From: Pseudomonas soli
GTDB taxonomy: Bacteria; Pseudomonadota; Gammaproteobacteria; Pseudomonadales; Pseudomonadaceae
DNA: 64,000 nt
Assembly: GCF_900110655.1 (NCBI RefSeq)
Contig: NZ_FOEQ01000004.1
Coordinates: forward strand, 248,001-312,000
Reading direction: 5' to 3'
Shown: piece by piece, positions 36,467 through 47,117 of the stretch
Layout: the number at the start of each line of letters is the position of its first letter
How positions within the stretch are numbered: the first letter of the stretch is position 1
Notes under the pieces: generated by a model
The model's input: only the letters and a program-made list of their open reading frames with translations
What the model was told of the DNA's origin: nothing
Database searches by the model: none
Translations under genes and position numbers: made by a program

Positions 36467-37124
36467 AGCCGGAGCCCCGCACGGTGCGAATCAGCGGGTT
36501 CTGGCCGGGCGAGTCGATCTTCTTGCGCAGGCGGCCGATGTGCACGTCGATCAGGTTGGTGCCGGGGTCGAAGTGGTAGCCCCACACCTCCTCGAAGATC
36601 ATCATCCGGGTGATCACCTGGCCGGAGTGGCGCATCAGGTACTCGAGCAGCTTGTATTCGGTGGGCAGCAGGTTCAGCGCCTGTTCGCCGCGGCGGGCTT
36701 CGTGGCTGATCAGGTCAAGCTCGAGGTCGGCGACCTGCAGGCGGGTCTGGGTCATCGGCACGCTGTTGCGGCGCAGCAGCACCTCGACCCGGGCGGCCAT
36801 TTCGTCGGAGGCGAACGGTTTGGTCAGGTAGTCGTCACCGCCGGCGCGCAGGCCGCGCACGCGCTCGTCGACGTCCGACAGCGCGCTGATCATCAGGATC
36901 GGCGTGGCGATCTTCAGGTTGCGCAGGGTGGTGACGATGGTCAGGCCGTCGACCTCGGGCAGCATGCGGTCCAGGGTGATCAGGTCGTAGCCGCCGGCGA
37001 TGGCCTTGGCCAGGCCTTCACGGCCATTGTCTGCCCAGTCGACTTCCAGACCGTGGCTGGACAGTTCGGCGACGATTTCCTGGGCGGTGACAGCGTCGTC
37101 TTCGATAGTCAGTACGCGAGGCAT
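36444..37124 (-). CDS. OmpR-family response regulator
   Basis: A protein of 226 residues from ATG 37124 (MPRVLTIEDDAVTAQ), with AGGAA six bases upstream. The receiver domain has acidic pair EDD, phosphorylation Asp in LITLDRMLPEVDG, and Lys in YLTKPF. The C-terminal winged helix is of the Trans_reg_C type (LPTEYKLLEYLMRHSGQVITR and IDVHIGRLRKKID). It is paired with the histidine kinase downstream. Target genes are unknown; the next gene upstream, ilvE, has its own terminator. Confidence 0.92.
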   Translation of the reverse strand: MPRVLTIEDDAVTAQEIVAELSSHGLEVDWADNGREGLAKAIAGGYDLITLDRMLPEVDGLTIVTTLRNLKIATPILMISALSDVDERVRGLRAGGDDYLTKPFASDEMAARVEVLLRRNSVPMTQTRLQVADLELDLISHEARRGEQALNLLPTEYKLLEYLMRHSGQVITRMMIFEEVWGYHFDPGTNLIDVHIGRLRKKIDSPGQNPLIRTVRGSGYAIAEPV

Positions 37125-37241
37125 GCTGGTTCCTGGGCGGCGAGTGGAGACCTGATTGTGCCAAAGAATAGACAACCGGCGATTTAAGAAAAATTCATCT
37201 AGGCAATACTGCCGCGGCTGACGCTCAGATGGCGCAGCAGT

Positions 37242-37278
37242 AAAAAGAAAGGGGCGTGCCATTGCTGGCACGCCCCTT
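37242..37278 (-). terminator. Rho-independent terminator after ilvE
   Basis: AAGGGGCGTGCC and GGCACGCCCCTT form a perfect 12-base-pair stem with a six-base loop. On the minus strand it is followed by a TCTTTTTA tract. It lies 18 bases after the ilvE stop. Confidence 0.9.
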
Positions 37279-37295
37279 CTCATGACGGCACGGGC

Positions 37296-38315
37296 TTAAA
37301 CGACCTTGACGATCCAGCCCGCTGGCGCCTCGACATCACCGCTCTGGATGCCGGTCAGCTCGGCATACAGCTTCTGCGTCACGGGGCCGACTTCGGTTTC
37401 GCTGTGGAATACGTGCAGCTTGCCGTTGTACTGGATGCCGCCGATTGGCGTGATCACCGCAGCGGTACCGCAGGCACCGGCTTCGACGAAACGGTCGAGC
37501 TTGTCGATTTCCACGTCGCCTTCGATGACCTTCAGGCCCAGGCGCGATTCGGCCAGTTCCATCAGCGACAAGCGGGTGATGCCCGGCAGCACCGAGACCG
37601 ACTTCGGCGTGACGAATTCGTTGTTGGCGGTGATGCCGAAGAAGTTGGCCGACCCGACTTCCTCGATTTTCTTGTGGGTCAGCGGGTCAAGGTAGATGCA
37701 GTCGGCGAAGCCGGCTTTCTTGGCTTCATAGCCCGGCTGCAGGCTGGCCGCGTAGTTGCCGCCGACCTTGGCCGCGCCGGTGCCCTGCGGGGCGGCACGG
37801 TCGAAGTCGGAGATGAGGAATTTGTGCGGGGTCATGCCGCCCTTGAAGTACGAGCCGACCGGGATGGCGAAGACCGAGAAGATGAATTCAGGGGCGGTGC
37901 GCACGCCGATGTTGTCGCCGGTGCCGATCACGAATGGGCGCAGGTACAGGGCGCCTTTGCCGTGCGGTGGGACAAACTTCTCGTTGGCCTTGACCACCTG
38001 TTTGCAGGCTTCGATGAACTGTTCGGTCGACACCCGTGGCATCAGCAGACGGTCGCAGCTGCGCTGCATGCGCGCGGCATTCTGGTCCGGGCGGAACAGG
38101 TTGATCGAGCCATCCTTGCAGCGGTAGGCCTTCAGGCCTTCGAAGCACTGCTGGCCATAGTGCAGGGCGGTGGAGCCTTCACTGATGTGCAGCACGTTGT
38201 CTTCGGTCAGGGTGCCCTTGTCCCACTCGCCGTTACGCCATACGGACAGGTAACGCTTGTCGGTCTTGATGTAGTCGAAACCCAGCTTGTCCCAGTTAAT
38301 GCTTTCGTTACTCAT
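37296..38315 (-). CDS. ilvE: Branched-chain amino acid aminotransferase
   Basis: A protein of 339 residues from ATG 38315 (MSNESINWDKLGF), preceded by GAGGG. Class IV aminotransferase landmarks: YGQQCFEGLKAYR, the PLP lysine in AKVGGNYAASL, and GTAAVITPIGGI in the phosphate-binding end. Size and pattern fit the type II IlvE of pseudomonads. It catalyses the last step of Leu, Ile and Val synthesis and the first step of their breakdown. Monocistronic, with a strong terminator. Confidence 0.93.
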   Translation of the reverse strand: MSNESINWDKLGFDYIKTDKRYLSVWRNGEWDKGTLTEDNVLHISEGSTALHYGQQCFEGLKAYRCKDGSINLFRPDQNAARMQRSCDRLLMPRVSTEQFIEACKQVVKANEKFVPPHGKGALYLRPFVIGTGDNIGVRTAPEFIFSVFAIPVGSYFKGGMTPHKFLISDFDRAAPQGTGAAKVGGNYAASLQPGYEAKKAGFADCIYLDPLTHKKIEEVGSANFFGITANNEFVTPKSVSVLPGITRLSLMELAESRLGLKVIEGDVEIDKLDRFVEAGACGTAAVITPIGGIQYNGKLHVFHSETEVGPVTQKLYAELTGIQSGDVEAPAGWIVKVV

Positions 38316-38435
38316 GACACCCTCATTGCTCTTGCCCGAACACGGCGGGCTGCTTTTATATGCGCACCCCGCCACCTTAATACATCCGGCGCGGATCGGG
38401 AACTGTAGGAAATCTGTAGGAGCGGGGCACATGGT

Positions 38436-38786
38436 TCAACGCAAGCGCCGGTTCCAGTCCCCGCCATGATCGCGCCAACATGCCTCCTCGCTGTCGAAGC
38501 GCACATGCCAGGCGACATGGTCCAGTTCGAAGCCTGCGTCACGCAGCGCCTGGGCCGTCAGCGCGATCATCCGCGCCTTGTCCGCGCCGGCCAGCGCGCG
38601 GGCCTTGTCGGTGTCATCGGTGAACACCCAGGTGATGCGCAGGCTGGCGGGGAAGTCGTCGAGGTCCACCTGGTGGGTGAGCCAGGCGAAACCGACGATC
38701 TCGCCCTGGGCAGTGGCGCAGGCTTCGGTCAAGCAGGCGACCATCTCCCGCTCCAGGCGCGCCAGGGCGCGCTTGCCGCTGGCCAT
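38436..38786 (-). CDS. Conserved hypothetical protein, 116 residues
   Basis: ATG 38786 overlaps the VOC-family stop by one base (TGATG), so translation is coupled. The product MASGKRALARLEREMVACL... contains GFAWLTHQVDLDDFPASLRITWVF and GFELDHVAWHVRFDSEEACWR, with no signal peptide or membrane helix. It looks like a small alpha/beta cytoplasmic protein seen in pseudomonads, but I recognise no functional motif. Confidence 0.75.
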   Translation of the reverse strand: MASGKRALARLEREMVACLTEACATAQGEIVGFAWLTHQVDLDDFPASLRITWVFTDDTDKARALAGADKARMIALTAQALRDAGFELDHVAWHVRFDSEEACWRDHGGDWNRRLR

Positions 38787-39154
38787 CAGACGTTGTCGAT
38801 CTGCTGGCAGAAGCGCAGGCGGTTGCCGAACGGGTCGGCCACCTGCATTTCCAGGCCCCAGTCGACCGCCTCGGCCTGCGGGCGGGCGTAGCCGTAGCGC
38901 TTGGCCAGCAGTTCGCACTCCAGCGCCTTGAGGTCCTCGACCCGGGCAAACACCGCCGAGCCCGGCGTGGCGTCGCCGTGGTGTTCGGACAGGTGCAGGA
39001 TCAAGCCGTCGCGGTGGATCTGCATGTACAGCGGCAGGTCCGGGGCGAAGCGGTGTTCCCAGTCGAGCTGGAAGCCCAGGAAATCGAGGTAGAACTCCCG
39101 GGCCTTGTCGACCGAGAAGATCCGCAGGATCGGAATGGCGGGTGCGAATTGCAT
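38786..39154 (-). CDS. VOC/glyoxalase superfamily protein (bleomycin-resistance-like)
   Basis: A protein of 122 residues: IPILRIFSVDKAREFYLDFLGFQLDWEHR is the first VOC half and GLEMQVADPFGNRLRFCQQ the second, with a candidate metal-ligand pattern in LILHLSEHHGD. The family includes glyoxalases, dioxygenases and small-molecule-binding resistance proteins; the specific role cannot be told. It forms a two-gene unit with the hypothetical gene downstream and is divergent from the urease operon. Confidence 0.82.
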   Translation of the reverse strand: MQFAPAIPILRIFSVDKAREFYLDFLGFQLDWEHRFAPDLPLYMQIHRDGLILHLSEHHGDATPGSAVFARVEDLKALECELLAKRYGYARPQAEAVDWGLEMQVADPFGNRLRFCQQIDNV

Positions 39155-39314
39155 GGGGGCGTCCTTGGCTCGAAAAGGGGCAGGGTGGTCACTTTAGCCT
39201 ACTTCGCCACGCCGGCAGGCACTTGAATCGCGCGTCCGGGCGTAGCCGCTCTGGCCCGCAGCCTTGCGGCATGACTGACGGTCCGAAAGTTTCATCATCG
39301 TTCATCTGCGCAGT

Positions 39315-39330
39315 TGGCCCGCTCCCTGCT
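39315..39330 (+). promoter_or_regulatory. Sigma54-type (-24/-12) promoter candidate for the urease operon
   Basis: TGGCCCGCTCCCTGCT has the invariant GG and GC dinucleotides spaced by exactly 10 bases, and differs from TGGCACG-N4-TTGC at two positions. It lies 108 bases upstream of ureD. Urease is often under NtrC/RpoN nitrogen control in pseudomonads, which fits. Confidence 0.55.
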
Positions 39331-39437
39331 ATATCCCTCCAGCGAATATTGATCGAGTGGTCAGCCCGGCGCGCCTGCAAGCGCCCCGCGCAGGGCCCTC
39401 ATCCGGCCGTCAGGCCATGGATTTCAGGGGTTTGAGG

Positions 39438-40271
39438 ATGTCGTCGGCGCAACAGATCGACCCGCTACAGGCAGAGCCAGGCTGGCGCGCCCACCTGCGG
39501 TTGCGCTTCGTCCAGCGTGACGGCGTGACCCGGCTTGGTGCGCGCCATCATGTCGGACCTCTTTTGGTGCAGCGGCCTTTCTATCCGGAGGGAGCACCAT
39601 GCCATGTCTATGTGCTGCACCCTCCAGGGGGCATCGTCGCCGGCGACCGTCTCGAGCTTGACGTCCACCTTGAGCCCGGCAGCCATGCCTTGCTCACCAT
39701 GCCTGGCGCAAGCAAGTTCTACCGCAGCATCGGCCCAACAGCGCGGCTGGGCCAGCGCTTTCACCTCGCCGCCGGCAGCACCCTGGAATGGCTGCCGCAG
39801 GACAGTATCTTTTTCAACGGCGCCCGCGCTGGCCTCGACAGCCGTTTCAGCCTTGAACCCGGCGCGCGCCTGCTGGCCTGGGAGACGCTGTGTCTGGGCC
39901 GTCCGGTGATGAACGAGTGCTTCGAAGAGGGCGCGCTGGACAGCCGCCTGCGCATCGAACTGCCCGGCGAGCCGGGCCTGCACGAGCGCCTGCGCATCGA
40001 GGGTGGGCTGCTGGACAAGGTCGCCGGGCATCCGTTGCTCGCCACCTTCTGCGCAGTACCCGCCGACCAGACGGTGCTGGAGCGGGCGCGGCAGATCCTC
40101 GACGAACTCGAAACCCCAGCCGGCGCGACGCTGCTCGGCCCGCTGCTGGTGATCCGCCTGCTCGACCACGACAACCAACACCTGCAACGCAACCTGCAGC
40201 GCCTCTGGCACTTGCTGCGCCCGGCCGTGCTCGGCCTGGCACCGTGCCCGCCGCGCATTTGGGCCACCTGA
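39438..40271 (+). CDS. ureD: Urease accessory protein UreD
   Basis: A protein of 277 residues from ATG 39438 ([11 protein letters not shown]), with AGGGG seven bases upstream. UreD blocks: [40 protein letters not shown] and [13 protein letters not shown]. UreD binds apo-urease and recruits UreF and UreG for nickel insertion. First gene of the urease operon ureDABCE-hupE-FG. Confidence 0.95.
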   Translation: MSSAQQIDPLQAEPGWRAHLRLRFVQRDGVTRLGARHHVGPLLVQRPFYPEGAPCHVYVLHPPGGIVAGDRLELDVHLEPGSHALLTMPGASKFYRSIGPTARLGQRFHLAAGSTLEWLPQDSIFFNGARAGLDSRFSLEPGARLLAWETLCLGRPVMNECFEEGALDSRLRIELPGEPGLHERLRIEGGLLDKVAGHPLLATFCAVPADQTVLERARQILDELETPAGATLLGPLLVIRLLDHDNQHLQRNLQRLWHLLRPAVLGLAPCPPRIWAT

Positions 40272-40281
40272 GAGAGCCGCC

Positions 40282-40584
40282 ATGGAGCTGACCCCGCGAG
40301 AGAAAGACAAATTGCTGCTGTTCACCGCCGCCTTGCTGGCCGAGCGACGACTGGCCCGTGGCCTGAAACTGAACTACCCGGAGGCGGTGGCGCTGATCAG
40401 CGCCGCAGTGCTCGAAGGCGCCCGCGATGGCCGCACGGTGGCCGAGCTGATGAGCCTCGGTCGCGAGGTGCTGGTGCGCGAGCAGGTGATGGCCGGCGTG
40501 CCGGAAATGCTGCACGACGTTCAGGTCGAGGCGACCTTCCCCGACGGCACCAAGCTGGTGACCGTGCATGAACCCATCGTTTGA
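40282..40584 (+). CDS. ureA: Urease gamma subunit
   Basis: A 100-residue protein with the typical start [22 protein letters not shown] and conserved [21 protein letters not shown] and [23 protein letters not shown] structural subunit of the (alpha-beta-gamma)3 urease in the cytoplasm. Ten bases separate it from ureD and ten from the ureB start. Confidence 0.97.
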   Translation: MELTPREKDKLLLFTAALLAERRLARGLKLNYPEAVALISAAVLEGARDGRTVAELMSLGREVLVREQVMAGVPEMLHDVQVEATFPDGTKLVTVHEPIV

Positions 40585-40594
40585 GGAGGCCGGC

Positions 40595-40908
40595 ATGATT
40601 CCAGGAGAAGTCCAGGTCGCCGCAGGCGACATCGAGCTAAATGTCGGTCGCCTGAGCGTCAGCGTCAGCGTGGCCAACCATGGCGATCGCCCGGTACAGG
40701 TGGGCTCGCACTACCACTTCTACGAAGTCAACGATGCCCTGGTGTTCGAGCGCGGGCCGACCCGAGGCTTTCGCCTGGACATCCCGGCCGGCACCGCGGT
40801 GCGCTTCGAGCCCGGGCAATCACGCACCGTGCAGTTGGTGGCTTATGCCGGCAAGCGCGAGGTGCACGGCTTTCAGGGCAAGGTGATGGGCGTGCTGGAG
40901 GAAAGGGC

Positions 40909-40912
<4 letters not shown>
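40595..40912 (+). CDS. ureB: Urease beta subunit
   Basis: ATG 40595 ([16 protein letters not shown]) has GAGGAGG upstream and gives the standard 105-residue beta subunit; the frame is open nine codons earlier. Conserved [11 protein letters not shown] and [15 protein letters not shown]. The stop overlaps the ureC ATG by four bases. Confidence 0.96.
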
Positions 40913-42612
<1,700 letters not shown>

Positions 42613-42622
42613 AGGAGCGAAC

Positions 42623-43108
42623 ATGATTGTCCTCACACGCCGGATCACTGCAGCCCAAGCCATCACCGGCAGCGTCACCCTGAATGTCGACAGCCGCATC
42701 AAGAGCCGCCTGCGCGTCACCCTCGACGACGGCCGCGAGGCCGGGCTGATGCTCGAACGCGGCCACCTGCTGCGCGGCGGCGAATTGCTGGCCGATGCCG
42801 ATGGCCAACAGGTCATTCGCGTGCTTGCCGCCCCCGAGGCGGTCTCGACTGTGCGCTGCGCCGATCCTCACCTGCTGGCCCGCGCCGCCTATCACCTGGG
42901 CAATCGCCATGTGCCGTTGCAGATCGAGCCGGGTCTGTTGCGCTTCCAGCACGACCATGTGCTCGACGACATGCTGCGTGGCCTGGGGCTGGAAGTGATC
43001 GCCGAACAGGCGCCATTCGAGCCCGAGGCCGGTGCCTACCAGAGCGCCCCCCACAGCCATTCCCATGGCCACGATCACCCGTTCGTGCGTCTTCCTGCCC
43101 ATTCCTGA
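42623..43108 (+). CDS. ureE: Urease accessory nickel metallochaperone UreE
   Basis: ATG 42623 (MIVLTRRITAAQAI) follows GAAGGAG; 161 residues. It has the peptide-binding N-domain (SRIKSRLRVTLDDGREAGLML), a metal-binding domain with YHLGNRHVPLQ, and a His-rich tail HSHSHGHDH that binds nickel. It delivers nickel to UreG and the apo-urease complex. Confidence 0.95.
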   Translation: MIVLTRRITAAQAITGSVTLNVDSRIKSRLRVTLDDGREAGLMLERGHLLRGGELLADADGQQVIRVLAAPEAVSTVRCADPHLLARAAYHLGNRHVPLQIEPGLLRFQHDHVLDDMLRGLGLEVIAEQAPFEPEAGAYQSAPHSHSHGHDHPFVRLPAHS

Positions 43109-43127
43109 CTTCATCCCGGAGCCCACA

Positions 43128-43673
43128 ATGAAAAAGACTTTCGCCCTGGTTTTGCTGATGGTGGCCTTGCCGGCCTTCGCCCATCCTGGCCACGACAGCA
43201 ATCCGTTGCAGGATGGCCTGCTGCACCCGCTGACCGGCCTCGATCACTTGCTGATGCTGCTCGGCACGGGTGTGCTGGCCGCCCTGACGGGGCGCAGCCT
43301 GACCTTGCCATTGGCGACCCTGGCGGCGATGTTCGGCGGCGCGGTCTGCGGCCATCTGTTCGGCGATGTGGTCGGCATGGAGCAGATGATCCTCGGCTCG
43401 CTGCTGGTGGCGGCCGCGGCCATGTTGGTGCCGAGTCGTCAGTTGCTGCTGTCGCTGATCATGCCGGTGTTCGCCCTGTTCCACGGTTGGGCCCATGGCG
43501 TGGAAGCCACCCCTAGCGCGTTCTGGCAATTCAGTGCCGGTTTTGTAACGGTCAGCGGCCTGCTACTGGCGGCGGGCTTTGGCGTAGGCTGCCTGCTGCG
43601 GCGCCATGCCGCCCTGCAGAAGGCTTTCGGCGGCGGCCTGCTGGCGGGCGCCGCGCTGGTGCTGGCCGGCTGA
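43128..43673 (+). CDS. HupE/UreJ-family nickel permease or urease accessory membrane protein
   Basis: A protein of 181 residues: a signal-like start (MKKTFALVLLMVALPAFA) followed by HPGHD, then six hydrophobic helices. The HPLTGLDHLLMLLGTG motif is the HupE/UreJ signature, and GWAHGVEA provides a second His motif. The family imports nickel or cobalt across the inner membrane. Inserted between ureE and ureF, and its stop overlaps the ureF start by one base, so it is a true member of the operon. Confidence 0.9.
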   Translation: MKKTFALVLLMVALPAFAHPGHDSNPLQDGLLHPLTGLDHLLMLLGTGVLAALTGRSLTLPLATLAAMFGGAVCGHLFGDVVGMEQMILGSLLVAAAAMLVPSRQLLLSLIMPVFALFHGWAHGVEATPSAFWQFSAGFVTVSGLLLAAGFGVGCLLRRHAALQKAFGGGLLAGAALVLAG

Positions 43674-44347
43674 TGCACACTGATCTGGCGCTGCTGCGCT
43701 TGCTGCAGTTGGCCAGCCCGGGTTTGCCGGTGGGCGGCTTCACCTACTCGCAAGGCCTGGAGTGGGCCGTGGAAGCCGGTTGGGTGAAGGATGCCAAAGG
43801 CTTCGCCGCCTGGCAGCGCGAGCAGTTGCACGACACCCTCGGCCACCTCGACTGGCCATTGCTGGCGCGCCTGTACAAGGCCTGCCAGGCCGAAGATGCC
43901 GACGCTTTCGCGCACTGGAGCCAGTTTCTTTTGGCCAACCGCGAGACCGCCGAACTGCGCCTGGAAGAACGGCAGCGCGGCAGCGCCCTGGCGCGTCTGC
44001 TCGATGGCTGGCAATTGGGGCAGGAGCCAGCCTGGCGCGCCAGCCTCGAGCTCAGCCAGCTGGGCGGCATGGCCTGGCTCGGGGCGCACTGGTCGATCCC
44101 GTTGCGTCAGCTCGCCCTGGGCCATGGCTTCGCCTGGCTCGAGGGTGCGGTGATGGCGGGGGTGAAGCTGGTGCCCTTCGGCCAGCAGGCCGCGCAAACC
44201 CTGCTACGCGACTTGGGCGAGGAACTGCCTGCCGTGCTTGATCATGCTCTGGGCCTTGACGACGACCAGCTCGGCGGCGGCCTGCCGCTGCTGGCCATCG
44301 CTTCATCGCGCCATGAAACCCAATACACCCGTTTGTTCCGTTCCTGA
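43673..44347 (+). CDS. ureF: Urease accessory protein UreF
   Basis: A 224-residue protein with the family start [30 protein letters not shown] (spanning residues 4-33), plus [19 protein letters not shown]. UreF links UreD to the GTPase UreG in the nickel-insertion complex. The ATG overlaps the preceding stop (TGATG). Confidence 0.95.
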   Translation: MHTDLALLRLLQLASPGLPVGGFTYSQGLEWAVEAGWVKDAKGFAAWQREQLHDTLGHLDWPLLARLYKACQAEDADAFAHWSQFLLANRETAELRLEERQRGSALARLLDGWQLGQEPAWRASLELSQLGGMAWLGAHWSIPLRQLALGHGFAWLEGAVMAGVKLVPFGQQAAQTLLRDLGEELPAVLDHALGLDDDQLGGGLPLLAIASSRHETQYTRLFRS

Positions 44348-44358
44348 GGACAGCCACG

Positions 44359-44982
44359 ATGCAAAACTATCAGCAACCCCTGCGTGTCGGCGTCGGCGGC
44401 CCGGTCGGTTCCGGCAAGACCGCGCTGCTTGAAGCCCTGTGCAAGGCCATGCGGGATCACTACCAGATCGCCGTGGTGACCAATGACATCTACACCAAGG
44501 AAGACCAGCGCATCCTTACCGAAGCCGGGGCCCTGGAGCCTGAGCGCATCGTCGGCGTCGAGACCGGCGGTTGCCCGCACACGGCGATCCGCGAGGACGC
44601 CTCGATGAACCTGGCGGCCGTCGAGGCGTTGGCGCGCCAGTTTGGCAACCTCGAGGTGATCTTCGTCGAGAGTGGCGGTGACAATCTGAGCGCCACCTTC
44701 AGCCCGGAGCTGGCCGACCTGACCATCTATGTGATCGATGTCGCCGAGGGCGAGAAGATCCCGCGCAAGGGCGGACCGGGCATCACCAAGTCGGACTTCC
44801 TGGTGATCAACAAGACCGACCTCGCGCCCTATGTGGGGGCGTCGCTGGAGGTGATGGAACGTGACACCCGGCGCATGCGCCCGGAGCGGCCGTGGACGTT
44901 CAGCAACCTGAAGAAAGGCGAGGGGCTGCAGGCAGTGATCGATTTCATTGTCGAGCGCGGGATGCTGGGGGTTGCGCGCTAG
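44359..44982 (+). CDS. ureG: Urease accessory GTPase UreG
   Basis: A 207-residue SIMIBI-class GTPase: P-loop [18 protein letters not shown], nickel-binding motif [12 protein letters not shown] (CPH), [17 protein letters not shown], and base-recognition [13 protein letters not shown] hydrolysis drives nickel delivery to urease. Last gene of the operon. Confidence 0.97.
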   Translation: MQNYQQPLRVGVGGPVGSGKTALLEALCKAMRDHYQIAVVTNDIYTKEDQRILTEAGALEPERIVGVETGGCPHTAIREDASMNLAAVEALARQFGNLEVIFVESGGDNLSATFSPELADLTIYVIDVAEGEKIPRKGGPGITKSDFLVINKTDLAPYVGASLEVMERDTRRMRPERPWTFSNLKKGEGLQAVIDFIVERGMLGVAR

Positions 44983-45214
44983 CCATGAGACCGAGCGCAG
45001 CCCACACCGCGCTGCGTTAACGGTTGCGGCGCTTCACCTGGGTGCCAGTACGTCCTCAAGGACGATTTCCTACGAGTTAATGAAGCGCTTTCACGTGGCG
45101 AAGTGACTTCTTCCTAACGCTGCCTGGCAGGAACAGAAGATAGAGTCAACCGGGCTGCAGGAGGAGCGCTTCGCCTGTGCAAATCAAACCGGGAAATCAC
45201 TGAAAGGACACTGT

Positions 45215-45451
45215 ATGAAAAAGATCGTACTGGTCGCGTCGCTGGCAGCCGCAAGCTTGACCCAGATGGCTTATGGCAGCCAACCGGCGGGCTCTCCAAA
45301 GGGCACCCCAGCGCTCATCCAAAGCAGCATGGCGGCAAAAAGCCTGCCGGTTGACGCCCCGTTTATTGGTGACATGGGATCAAGCGCATGCCCGGGCAGG
45401 ACCGCCCGCACTTCTACCGGCGACTGCCAGCCGCCTGCTGAATTCGATTGA
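45215..45451 (+). CDS. Small secreted protein of unknown function, 78 residues
   Basis: ATG 45215 follows AAAGGA at six bases. Residues 1-21 are a clean signal peptide (KKIVLVASLAAASLTQMAYG), and the mature part is a 57-residue Pro/Ser/Ala-rich chain with two Cys (in SACPGR and GDCQPP) that could form a disulphide. No family recognised. It lies between ureG and the FecI gene, both on the same strand, but with gaps of over 100 bases, so it is probably independent. Confidence 0.65.
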   Translation: MKKIVLVASLAAASLTQMAYGSQPAGSPKGTPALIQSSMAAKSLPVDAPFIGDMGSSACPGRTARTSTGDCQPPAEFD

Positions 45452-45552
45452 TAAAGCGTGGCGCGGACCGCCTTGTGAAATACCCGACCTGCGGTGAATC
45501 CAGCCCTATGCCCGGCCAGCGCGATGCTATTGGCCAATGCATTGAGGTCAAT

Positions 45553-45571
45553 TAGAATAAATATCATTTAC
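45553..45571. promoter_or_regulatory. Candidate Fur box upstream of the fecI-like gene
   Basis: TAGAATAAATATCATTTAC matches the 19-base Fur consensus GATAATGATAATCATTATC at 12 positions and lies 22 bases before the sigma factor start codon. Such sigma genes are normally Fur-repressed. Confidence 0.55.
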
Positions 45572-45592
45572 ACCTGCAGCAGCGTGCCATTG

Positions 45593-46108
45593 ATGACTGA
45601 GTCCACCGCGGCCCCTGAACCCACGCTAAGCGCTCTTTATCGGGCACATCGCGGTTGGCTGCACGGCTGGCTCCTGCGACGCCTGGGCGACACCTGGACG
45701 GCTGCCGACCTGACCCAGGACACCTTCCTGCGCGTGCTGGCCGCTCAGCAGTCCCAGACCCTGGCCAGCCTGCGCGAGCCCAGGGCGTATCTGCTCACCG
45801 TAGGCCGTCGGCTATTGGTCAACCACTTTCGACGACGTTCGCTTGAGCATGCCTATCTCGAGGCGCTGCGCCAGTTGCCCGAGGCGCTGGCGCCATCACC
45901 TGAGCAGCGCTGGGTGCTCTTAGAGACCCTGCAGGCCCTTGATGAACTGCTGGATGGCTTGCCCCGCCCGGTGCGCCAGGCGTTTATCTGGTCACAGCTG
46001 GAGGGCCTGGACTACGCCAGTATCGCCACCCGCCTGCGGGTCAGTGAGCGCACGGTCAAGCGCTACATGGTCAGGGCCTACGAGCATTGCTTGCTGGTGG
46101 CGCTGTGA
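45593..46108 (+). CDS. ECF (FecI-type) RNA polymerase sigma factor
   Basis: A 171-residue protein from ATG 45593 (MTESTAAPEPTLS). Region 2: LYRAHRGWLHGWLLRRLGDTWTAADLTQDTFLRVL. Region 4: LPRPVRQAFIWSQLEGLDYASIATRLRVSERTVKRYMVRA. This is the FecI iron-starvation group. It directs transcription of the TonB receptor gene downstream after a signal passed by the FecR-like protein. Its stop overlaps the fecR-like start (GTGA). Confidence 0.92.
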   Translation: MTESTAAPEPTLSALYRAHRGWLHGWLLRRLGDTWTAADLTQDTFLRVLAAQQSQTLASLREPRAYLLTVGRRLLVNHFRRRSLEHAYLEALRQLPEALAPSPEQRWVLLETLQALDELLDGLPRPVRQAFIWSQLEGLDYASIATRLRVSERTVKRYMVRAYEHCLLVAL

Positions 46109-47052
46109 ACGCGCGCACCGATGACGCGGCGCGGCGCCTGGCTCGCGAGGCGGCGCAATGGCTGGCCTTGCAGGATGCCGGTGGCTTGAGTGCCGAGCAG
46201 CGCGACAGCCTGAGTCGCTGGCGTGAGCGCAGTGCTGCCCATGAGGCGCTGTGGCAGAAGGCCGAGGCGCTGCGCGAGCGCTTCAGCCAGGTGCCGGCAC
46301 CGTTGGCGGCGACCTGCCTGGACCGCCCCGATCCAGACCGCCGTCGCTTGTTGGGGCAGGCCCTTGCCGTGGGCACCCTGGTGCCACTGGGGTGGTTGGG
46401 TTATCGGCAATTGCCGGTCGATAGCTGGCGTGCCGACCTGCGCACCGCCACCGGCGAGCGTCGCGGCCTGACGTTGCCTGATGGCAGCCGCTTGCAGTTG
46501 AATACGGCCAGCGCGGTGAACCTCGATTTCAGCCTCGGTCGGCAGCAGGTGCAACTGGTCGCCGGCGAGATCGCCGTGGACAGCGCCGGCTCGCTGCAGG
46601 TACAGACCCGGCAGGGCTTGTTGCGCGCAGGGGGGGCGAGCTTCTGCGTGCGCCTGGGCGGGCGGGGTTGCACCGTTTCGGTCAGCCGTGGCCAGGTCGA
46701 TCTGCAACCGTTGTCCGGCCCAGGCGCGCGGGTGGATGCCGGACAGCGTGCGCTGCTCGGGGCCAGCGGCATCGGTGCCTTACAGCCATTCGATGCGCAG
46801 TTGCCAGGCTGGCAGCAGGGATTGCTGCTGGCCAACAACCAGCGGCTGGGCGAGTTGTTGCGTGAGCTTCGCCGCTATCGCCCTGGTTTGCTGCGTTGGG
46901 ACCCGGCGTTGGAGCGCCTTGCGGTGACCGGCACCTTCCAGTTGGACGACACTGACCGCATCCTTGCATTGCTGGCCGCGAGCCTGCCGTTGGTGGTGCA
47001 TTACCGCACTCGTTACTGGGTGTCGCTGACACCGCGCGAAAATACTGCCTGA
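46105..47052 (+). CDS. FecR-type sigma regulator
   Basis: GTG 46105; 315 residues. The cytoplasmic N-terminal part has the DUF4880-type AAQWLALQDAGGLSAEQRDSLSRW motif, then a membrane segment near residue 95 (LLGQALAVGTLVPLGWLGY), then a periplasmic FecR domain (RRGLTLPDGSRLQLNTASAVNLDFS and RQVQLVAGEIAVD). It senses the N-terminal domain of the TonB receptor and controls the sigma factor encoded just upstream. Confidence 0.9.
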   Translation: MNARTDDAARRLAREAAQWLALQDAGGLSAEQRDSLSRWRERSAAHEALWQKAEALRERFSQVPAPLAATCLDRPDPDRRRLLGQALAVGTLVPLGWLGYRQLPVDSWRADLRTATGERRGLTLPDGSRLQLNTASAVNLDFSLGRQQVQLVAGEIAVDSAGSLQVQTRQGLLRAGGASFCVRLGGRGCTVSVSRGQVDLQPLSGPGARVDAGQRALLGASGIGALQPFDAQLPGWQQGLLLANNQRLGELLRELRRYRPGLLRWDPALERLAVTGTFQLDDTDRILALLAASLPLVVHYRTRYWVSLTPRENTA

Positions 47053-47117
47053 CGGCTGTCCCTTTTTTCCTGCTCACCGGTCATTCAGGGCATCACCCTC
47101 CAACAAGAGCATTGCGG

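Noticed and set aside
38410..38425. REP element near ilvE (TAGGAGCGGGGC)
   Set aside because: Only a partial match without the palindromic core; too short to call.
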